Source of the DNA: Sepioteuthis lessoniana
Lineage: Eukaryota > Mollusca > Cephalopoda > Myopsida > Loliginidae
DNA length: 64,000 nt
Direction: 5' to 3'
NCBI GenBank assembly: GCA_963585895.1
Contig: OY757924.1
Location: 57,147,301-57,211,300, forward strand
The position numbers were made by a program, and so were the translations under genes. A model generated the notes under the pieces. It had not been told where the DNA came from, did not search any database, and saw only the letters and a program-made list of their open reading frames with translations. Position 1 is the first letter of the stretch. Each line of letters begins with the position of its first letter. Shown piece after piece: positions 56,235 to 64,000 of the stretch.

Positions 56235-56720
56235 TGAAAGCTGCATAGATGAACGTACAACGAAGTCTAATTCTGGAATTTATGCTTTACGAGTTCAAAA
56301 TGGGCCAAAAACATTTGTTGGGTCAAAAATGAAAGGGCATTTGATCACAGTACACTAACCAGATAGTTCAAGAAATTTTGCTCGGATTGAAAGAACCTTG
56401 ACGATCAGGCAAAGTCAGGTCGACTTAAACCCATTGATTCAGAGGCTGTTCTCTCAGCCATAGAAGTAAATCTGGCGAGTAGCACTCTGTGAGTATTGAG
56501 CGAACCCGGCATCTGACAGTCCAGTGTGGCTCGTCACTTTCACAGTAAATGCATCCGGAGCTGCCGAATTGAACCTCATATTAAAATATTGCAAAATTTT
56601 TGACTTACTCTAGGATGTACACTCAAAATTTTAAAGCGATTTCAGCTCCTGGATTATTAAGAGTACGCTCTAAGAGTTGTGCTTAATGAGACTCCTAGTA
56701 ATAAATATCCTTTTTTAAAA
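56235..56720 (+). pseudogene. mariner-family transposase remnant (N-terminal half)
   Basis: Frames give ILEFMLYEFKMGQKHLLGQK, a KFCSDLKEPDDQAKSGR-like stretch and DSEAVLSAIEVN, then QSSVARHFHSKCIRSC. Many stops; the catalytic part is absent. Confidence 0.65.
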
Positions 56721-57097
56721 TTTGGGTATATCAATTGTTTCTTCTCTTAGATTTTAGCAGTCTCTGAAATTTGTTTCATTATTAATTCTAAAACTCTTGC
56801 CGCAAATGTTGCCAGTATCTTTTGAAAATTCAAACACACTGTTGGATAACAGACTTATTATAAACGTTAGGTTTTCGTTAATTTGTTGTGAAAGGGGGTT
56901 CTTTTATTTATTCATTTATTTATTTGATTATTCCTTTGTTTGCTTGAGTTTCTTCTTTTAAAATTCTTTTTCTGTAGGGAAATACTTGTACATCAAATCA
57001 TGATATATATTTGTACAGACACACGGATTTTGTCAATTCCTTAAAAAATATCTAAAGTCATTATTTGTGTATTATACGAACTCATGTAGAACCTAAC

Positions 57098-57606
57098 TGT
57101 TGCATAGCCGTAATACATATACAACCATACACATATACATGCAGAAACATAGTCAACACAATAATGACGAACGAACACAGTTCTTTAGAAAAATATACCT
57201 CTCACACTTTATTCGAAATGGTTGCGAAAGGGTTACGAAAGGGTTATGTGTGAGAGGTGAGTTGGAGACTGAGCAAACTGCAACATATTGACCCCCAGTT
57301 CCTTTGTTTTTAGCAGCACTTCTTTCTCGTTCTGCTGGGTTGCTTAATTGGGAGTCCTGAGGGCCCATAGCCCTTTGCTGGGTGCTAGTTCTCTCTACAG
57401 CATCTTATCTCCAACTAACTGACTCTAAACTAACTGAACCTGTCTGTGGCCTCGGGTGATATAATTTTTTGACACCCACCTGCTTCCTGTGAGCGTCGCA
57501 TTTGCACCCAGTTCAACCCGTCCACGGTCAAGGCTATATCCTGATGTCTTCGACCGGATGTACCTGTTTCTCGATTGACGGCTGGGCCGAAGGTCAGTAT
57601 GTTACA
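57098..57606 (-). mobile_element. Solo LTR, related subfamily
   Basis: TG...CA borders with the 4-bp duplication TAAC (57094-57097, 57607-57610). On the - strand it begins TGTAACATACTGACC and ends with the AATAAAGTGTGAGAGG block. It is clearly related to the LTRs at 25.5 and 27.7 kb. Confidence 0.75.
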
Positions 57607-57609
57607 TAA

Positions 57610-58680
57610 CTTTCGACGACAAAATTCTGGAAAGTCTTGAGTATGATACGCAGTAACTTTTTAGAATTGGTTGCAGTGAAATTTAACCTAAATTTAACAT
57701 TTGTTCGATTTTGTATCGATTCTTTTAACTAGAAATAAAAATTCATATAGTTTATATTGTATCTTAAAATACAAAATTTACATTGTATTCAGTACAAATG
57801 CATAGGTATGTTTACGCAAAAATGCAACTGGTTAAACGGCAAAACTAAACTCTTTAGGAGAAACAAAATTATAAACAAATTCCAATCGATATTTCTCGGT
57901 AACGGCGTAAAACACTTTAGTTTGCATTATAGATATAATTCACTTTCGGTCATCCCGTGCAGTATATGGTGACGTATGTGTTTGGAAAAAAGTTAATTAC
58001 TTAGTTCTTGTGTATAAGTATATGCACCCTTAACTTTTTAGCTGAAAAATCCGTAAATATAGTACATCTTATACACAAATAACAATGGTCAACACGATTT
58101 TTTTGTACCAAGAAACAAAACACTATTTTTTTTTTTTTTTTTGCTAATTTGATGGTGCTGATTCCGAAAATGACCTTAGTTTTTCACGGTTAGCTATCGT
58201 TTTTTTCTGAACTGTAATTGTTCATTTTTGGAAAAAAAAACAATTTACGATCTTGGCTGATCGAAAAATTTAGTTAAAGGTCGTAGAAACTCATCAATTT
58301 TCCGATAGGCCAAGCAATTTATGTCAACCACCTGAAATAAACTATTTTTAAAAGAATAAAGTGTTTTTGAATCAAAAAATTTAAAATAGAAGCACTGAAT
58401 TTCTCCAATTTATCGCCCAAATTCAAATTAACTAATAAACTTTATCAGTAATATACTTTAGTAAACTTGATTATTTAGGTGACATCAGAAAAATGAAACC
58501 CTAAAATCTTCTGTTTGATGTTCATAAATATATCCCATCACTTTTGTCCCTTCACTACGGAAAGTAACCAAGCCCATTGAGAGCTTTTGTTTTCACAGCT
58601 GGAAAGAAACTCCAACTAAAAACATCCCAACTGAATGCACTTATTCCATTGTACATGATGAACATCATGAAAATGGTTTC
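57610..58680. other. AT-rich intergenic sequence, no feature seen
   Basis: No coding pattern strong enough to call. A poly(T) run at about 58127-58142. Confidence 0.5.
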
Positions 58681-58689
58681 ACTATAACA

Positions 58690-59095
58690 TCAGAAAACTC
58701 ATAAATGATGATGAATTTGTTAATTCAATGAATGTCTTGGAAATTATGCGCTTTGACATTGTTTGTTGACGTGGTGAAAAACTTATTTGACAATCGCGGG
58801 GCTGAAAACTACAAGGAGTTCAAGGAAAAGCTGTTGAAAAGTATACAGGACATATGCGCTAATATGAGTATTAAGGTTCAGTTTTTACATAGATATATTG
58901 ATAAATTTCCGGCGATGAGAGTGATGAGCAAGAAGAACGATTCCATCAGGATATCAAAACAATGGAAAAGCGCTACCAGAGACGGTGGGGTAAACGAATG
59001 ATGGCTGACTACTGCTGGAATATCAAAAGGAATTTAAATAACATTGAACACGACAGGGAATCAAGAAAGAAAAAATCTTTACCATAGTTCTTATG
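58690..59095 (+). pseudogene. Frameshifted copy of a repeat-encoded orphan protein
   Basis: The first frame MSWKLCALTLFVDVVKNLFD..SIKVQFLHRYIDKFP switches at about 58910 to the frame carrying GDESDEQEERFHQDIKTMEK, RRWGKRMMADYCWNIKR and a basic end at TAA near 59083. I recall this FHQDI..MMADYCW protein as a multi-copy hypothetical in arthropod and mollusc genomes, so it is probably transposon-borne. Its function is unknown. Confidence 0.65.
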
Positions 59096-59857
59096 TCCAG
59101 GAAGGTTCTATTTCTGCTTAGTTTATTAAATGATTTAATGAAAATTGTTGCTTGTCTTGGTATATTCAATCGTGTTATTTTTAAAGAATTAGGGTCTGAT
59201 TGTTATTGCAAAAATAGTATTTTTTAATAAGCAGACCAATATTTGTTGGTTTAAATATGAATTGTGAGGTTTCTACGATTTTACTTTGAGGAATATTGCC
59301 ACCGGTCAATATCATATATACAGAAAACAAATGAAAAAAAGTTTTTTTCAAAGATGAGGCATTTCGGTACAGCAAAAACGGTAACAAATCCAGAAAAAGT
59401 TAGAACGTTTTCAGATTCAACGCCTTCAGATAAGCTAAAAAAGATGTTTGGTGCCTCGACACCATTTCAAAATTCTTTCTTTCTTTTTTTTTCTTTCTTT
59501 TTTTTTTTTTTTTTTGATTAGTTAATTACAGTACTCAGCAGAGCTTAATACGACTCAAGATCACAATAACTGATTTCAAATAAGGAAAATCTCAATGTTT
59601 AGGCTGTTAATTGCTAAATCAAAACCAAAGTTTCGTGAAGTCTCTTGTTATACATTTCCCTCGACCATTTTTCGAAGAAGAAATAGCTCGTGAAGAATTA
59701 AGTATAAATCGAATTTTGTTTCTTTTATTTTTGTCTATCTATCTATCTATCTATCTCTATCTAACATTTTTATCTTTCGATCAATCTATCAATCTAATAT
59801 TGTAATCTATTTAACATCTTGTGATGTGCTTTGTGCTAGAGCAGTTCTTCTCGAACC

Positions 59858-60000
59858 TTGGGTAAATAGTAGGACAGACTGGGTTTCTTTTGCTTTGATT
59901 ATACAGCCAGTCCAGGAGAAAGAAAAAAGTTTACTTAGTTTTTAAAAAAATGACCTTGTGCCACACCCTGTCCATGGTGAGGAGGTTTGGTAAATACACA
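59858..60000 (+). mobile_element. SINE-B copy, 3' half
   Basis: Lacks the tRNA-like head. It begins at gggtaaatagtaggacagac and ends ggaggtttggtaaata. Confidence 0.65.
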
Positions 60001-60599
60001 CTTAAAACCGTATAAGCCCTAACAAATTATTAGAATGAGATAGGAATACTTGAAACCATATAATATTGTATATATTATTTGTATTCTGAATTAATTGTTG
60101 AATGTATATGTATATAATTTTCTTTATATATTTTACTTTGCTGTGTATACCCGAACACCTTCATATCATCTTGAAGCCGTTCATTACGAATAGCAACTGT
60201 AAAATGTGGGCCTGTTCCTTAGCCGATATCCGTCAGACCTTCACTCCTATCGATCTCTTCTTAATAAGAGACGCCTAAATATAAGCAGTTCTTCCGGTTG
60301 CCAATCCTCATTTCCTGACATTTTCAGTCCTATTCTTCCCATGATTCCATTTACTGCATGAATATTTATGTGATGAGGATGAAAGCTTAATGTTTTAATA
60401 ATGTAAATTTAAGGAGTGTCATTAACTGAACTCAGATTAACCCAAAAATGTTTGCAGACACCACCGATTCGTATAAATAAAAACACCAGTGACTTGAAAA
60501 TGAATTGCATGTAAGTAGCTGATATTGCTTAGCGGATGTTTTTAACTGCAGAGAACCAGTCTTCTTGGAAAACTATTAATATTATTATCATTATTCTTT

Positions 60600-60756
60600 T
60601 CGAGCGTTTCACACCAGCGCTAGTCTGAGTGACAGCTAGTCTCCTCAGGTCTCTAGGATTCTTCTTGGTATTCTGGTCGATCTCAGCTGCTGTAATTTGG
60701 ATTATCTTGATTCATCCTCCGATTTCCAACTCTTCCAGACCCCTTTCCAAGCCTTT
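60600..60756 (-). mobile_element. LINE 3' end fragment, family L-B
   Basis: Reverse complement gives the decayed 3' end of the element at 61065-62690 (LRRLAVTQTSAGVK-like frame) with an (AAT)n tail. Confidence 0.6.
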
Positions 60757-60770
60757 ATTATTATTCCTTG

Positions 60771-61064
60771 GAGGTGCCTGTGGTGTAATGGTTGTCGTCG
60801 TAGGAGATGGACACGGCGACTCGAGTTCAAACCCTGGACGAGAATGATTGCATTTCACATTGCACTAATACCCTTGGGAAAGGTATGGATCCAATAATTC
60901 TCCCTCCAGCTATGGGTAAATAGTAGGACAGACTGGGTTCTTCTGCCTTGGTGAGGCAACTAGTCTAGGAGAAGGAAAAACTCTGAATTCAAACCTGTTA
61001 AACTCCGCTTGAAAAATTGACCTCGTGTCCAATCCTGCCCGAGCGGAGGGGTTGGGTAAATAGG
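60771..61064 (+). mobile_element. SINE-B copy with 14-bp target duplication
   Basis: Best copy of a tRNA-derived SINE. A-box-like tggtgtaatggttgtcgtcg, B-box-like gagttcaaaccctgg, body through gagaaggaaaaactctgaat, 3' end gaggggttgggtaaatag. Flanked by attattattccttg at 60757-60770 and 61065-61078. Confidence 0.88.
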
Positions 61065-62690
61065 ATTATTATTCCTTGAAAATTTTTCACACCAGTGCTA
61101 GCTGATGTTTTTTTTTTCACTGGAGTCTGGGTGACAGCAAGTCTCATCAAGTCTTCAAGACTCTTCGCATTATTCTGGCCGATCTTAGCGATGCTGTAGT
61201 TTGGATGTTTTCGGCTCATCCTCCGATCTCCGACTCTTTTAGCCTCGTTACCAAGCTTTGGGAGAGCGTTCCAAACGCGCCATTTACAAGTGATATCATC
61301 ATCACTATCATGTTCAATAAATTTTAATTCTCTAGCAAGGTCTAAGTACTTGTCTCTCTTTTCGTTTTCTTTGATTTTCACTCTGCGGTCCGTCGTAACG
61401 ATAAAGTTCCCTATTCGGCAGGTCTTTTTTTTTTTTTGTTAAGTATCACTAGGTCTGGTCTTTTGGTCGGTACTACGTAATTTGTTTGTATCTGAAAATC
61501 CAAGAGAATTTTATGCATCCCATTCTCCCGGGTGGATTCTGGTTTGTGCATATACTGTTTGATAGTTTGGTCAAATTTAAATTTCTTGCACAATTCACAG
61601 TGAATTACCTACCCCACCCAGTTGTTTTTAGTCTTGTACTCTTTTGCGCTCATTTGCTGCATTCGTTTCCTTTCTATCACCACATAATCTACACTTGCTG
61701 TTCACTTGCATTTGATCTATTTTCGCTTTAACATAATTGGTGCTTATGGCGTTGTTTTGTGCTGTTATTAGAAGAGATTCAGTTTTTTTCTTAAATTTTC
61801 CCTTTCTTAGCTATGTCCACGTCATCTCGTGCGAGATTTCGTCATTTTGTCTCTTGAAATATTCAGAGAGGTGTTTCTCTCACCATTTCTCTCTCCTTGT
61901 TATGATTGTTCTGTTGATTTTTATGTTGTCAGTGCCGTTTCTAGTCGCTGTAATTAGTCTTACTTTGCTCTTTTTTTAATGTAGTTTTCGAGTCCTCGTA
62001 TTGATGCATTCACGATACCTTCAATGCGAGCGAATCCTCTTCCTCCTTCTTTTCTTGACTCATATATTGTCCCTTTAATAAGATTCCTGCCACAGAACTT
62101 GATTTCGAGTAACTTTCTTGTTCGTCTGAGATACTTTTTTCTTATTTTTTTCTTTCATCCCCGTTTGTTTGATAGTGTCCGCTTCGAATATTCTCAAGTA
62201 CTTATATTTTTACTTTTCTCCGAGCGTTCTGATTCTTGTTCTCATTATGGCACATTTTTATGACAAATATCATTCCTATATCCTAGCTGTATATTCTTAT
62301 TGTCTGTATTAGAGTCTTCGATTTTTTTTCTTTTCATTTTTTTTTTTTTTTTTTTTTTGCAAACAGCTTGATTTTGTCAATCTTTTCTTGAGATTTAGTA
62401 AATTTGTAACCCCCTGTGTATTTTGTATGAGATTGAGTGATATCATTTCTATTAAAAATAGTAATGGTGCAAGTACATCTCCTTGGAAGATACCTATCTG
62501 GATTTTCACCTCAGCTAAAGTTTTTCCCCTTTCTGTCAATTCCACTCTCCAGTTTTTCATGGCTTTCCTGATGAACTTTATGACTTTGTCGAATATCTTA
62601 TACCTTTTTAGACAGTCTATAATCCAAATTCACGAGACCATATTATAGACCATCTTGTCGTCAATCCACGCAATGCCTAAATATGATAAT
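61065..62690 (-). mobile_element. LINE, 5'-truncated, family L-B
   Basis: - strand frames: AMKNWRVELTERGKTLAEVK and QIGIFQGDVLAPLLFLI (RT core region) at 62560-62420, QTIKQYMHKPESTRENGMHK then KRPDLVILNKKKK at 61590-61410, KIKENEKRDKYLDLARELKF and SLEDLMRLAVTQTP at 61381-61100. This order matches a LINE lineage I recall from molluscs and cnidarians, distinct from L-A. A poly(T) run (about 62337-62359) and frameshifts break it. Confidence 0.8.
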
Positions 62691-62785
62691 CTTAAAAAGA
62701 CAGAAAAAACTAGCTAAATTCACGAAGTAACAATTATGATTTATAAATAAGACATCTGATATTGTTTGCAATCACAAAGTATGTT

Positions 62786-63030
62786 GGTGGGGGTCCCCTT
62801 GGCGTAGTGGCTAACATGCTGGACTGTGACATCGTAATAAGCGAGTTCAAACACCAGTCGCACTATTACATTCACTTTCGGACTAATACCATTGAGAAAA
62901 GTATGAACCCCCTTATCCTGCTCAGCTATGGGTTAAATAGTACTACTTCTATTCTTCTACAAGGATGGATTTGGTATTAATAACCCAGAAAGGTTGATAT
63001 GCCATTAAACGAAAGAAACCAAACCAAATC
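62786..63030 (+). mobile_element. SINE-A copy
   Basis: Head gtccccttggcgtagtggct, B box gagttcaaacaccag, tail ggttgatatgccattaaacg then aaccaaacc. Confidence 0.78.
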
Positions 63031-63065
63031 AAGACGATGTAATATCAATGTTAAATGAAAAGTTT

Positions 63066-63348
63066 TACCATATTTACCAACCCCTCCGCTTGGGCAGGAT
63101 ATGACACAAGGTCAATTTTTAAGCGGAATATAACAGGTTTGAATTCAGAGTTTTCCTTCTCCTAGACTAGTTGCCTCATCAAGGCTGCCCTACTATTTAC
63201 CCATAGCTAGAGGGAAAATAATTGGATTCATACCTTTCCCAAGGGTATTAGTGCTATTTGAAATGCATTCAGTCTCGTTCAGGAATTGAACTCGTGTAGC
63301 CGTGTCCATTTTCTTCGACGATAACCATTACACCACGGGCACCTCCAC
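63066..63348 (-). mobile_element. SINE-B copy with 9-bp target duplication
   Basis: Full-length reverse copy flanked by gaaaagttt (63057-63065, 63349-63357). Confidence 0.85.
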
Positions 63349-63884
63349 GAAAAGTTTGACAGAAGCATAAGTGGTGATTTTACTGTTGCCAACGCAGCAT
63401 ACTGTTGGAATGCTTGATTTTGAAGAACAAGTGCCAAATATGCTCACTACACGGGGGTTAGTGAATCCAGATGGAAGTATGTGATTCTTACAGAAATCGA
63501 GAATGTGGCAAGCAAGAAACTTGAGATTCAAATCTTTGGAACACTAAAGGCTGTTATTTATTAGGTTTTCCCAAGGGAATTGAACTTTGACTCGCTGTCT
63601 GTTAGTCAATCGTACCTAACGTTTGCCACATAACTTAACAATACCCACTGACATTAATCAACGTTTTTCAACTTAGGTGGGTAATGCGCTCCAGTGAGGG
63701 AGAGGCCACAATCAATACAACTGTTAACCCACGAATTAGGGCGATGAAAGATGGAAGACAAGATAATCATCGTTGCTCTGAAAAACAGGTCGCCTCCCGT
63801 GGTTCAGATTTTTTACGAGTACTGTATGCAAGAGGCTTTCATCCATTGTGAATAAAAATGCAATACCATTATGGTATGGTATGG

Positions 63885-64000
63885 TATCTTTGTTTAATAG
63901 TATATTAACCTTCGAGATTTATTTAATGTCAAAGCCATCCTTGTTAAAGAAAATCAGTGATACTATTTAAGCTGTGGCTGGGGGGAATATGAGGGTTCAT
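63885..64000 (-). mobile_element. SINE-A copy, cut by window end
   Basis: Reverse 3' part (ctttgtttaatagtatatta, ttatttaatgtcaaagcc). The tRNA-like head would lie beyond the window. Confidence 0.65.

Overview
This is a repeat-saturated, AT-rich animal genome window with no prokaryotic features. Mosaic tRNA-derived SINEs, one abundant LINE lineage, mariner remnants and long (TA)n/(TG)n tracts make a mollusc likely, most probably a cephalopod. That placement is inferred from repeat style and remembered protein families, not from a search.

Left part (about 4.7-28.6 kb): one well-supported protein gene on the + strand, the orthologue of OXNAD1 (oxidoreductase NAD-binding domain-containing protein 1). 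Six exons join in phase, at 4714-4773, 12838-12947, 14279-14420, 16576-16821, 20103-20193 and 28414-28580, giving 271 codons that end in the family's terminal Trp-Trp. The N-terminal mitochondrial targeting part is not resolved. The introns are full of SINEs, LINE fragments, mariner remnants and minisatellites. One 36-37 bp minisatellite starts within tens of bases of the stop codon.

Middle part (28.6-51.6 kb): intergenic sequence. It holds several SINE families, an LTR pair in the same orientation without pol at 25.5-28.2 kb (inside the last OXNAD1 intron), a 1.2 kb inverted-repeat element with nested palindromes at 37.5-38.8 kb, two copies of an unrecognised repeat with a conserved short ORF, a hAT remnant, and two LINE pieces whose endonuclease part is inverted relative to the RT part.

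Right part (51.6-64 kb): a second probable gene on the - strand, whose 3' exon is complement(51646..52771). It encodes a product I do not recognise with a Glu/Ala-rich low-complexity tract. After it come solo LTRs, mariner and other transposon pseudogenes, and a 5'-truncated LINE at 61.1-62.7 kb with a SINE at its tail.

The most interesting signal is a hammerhead ribozyme motif (type I layout) inside a tRNA-like SINE. It occurs twice, at 17.17-17.22 kb and 40.75-40.80 kb. The catalytic core is intact in both, and stem II carries a compensatory base-pair change. Both copies sit between (TA)n tracts.
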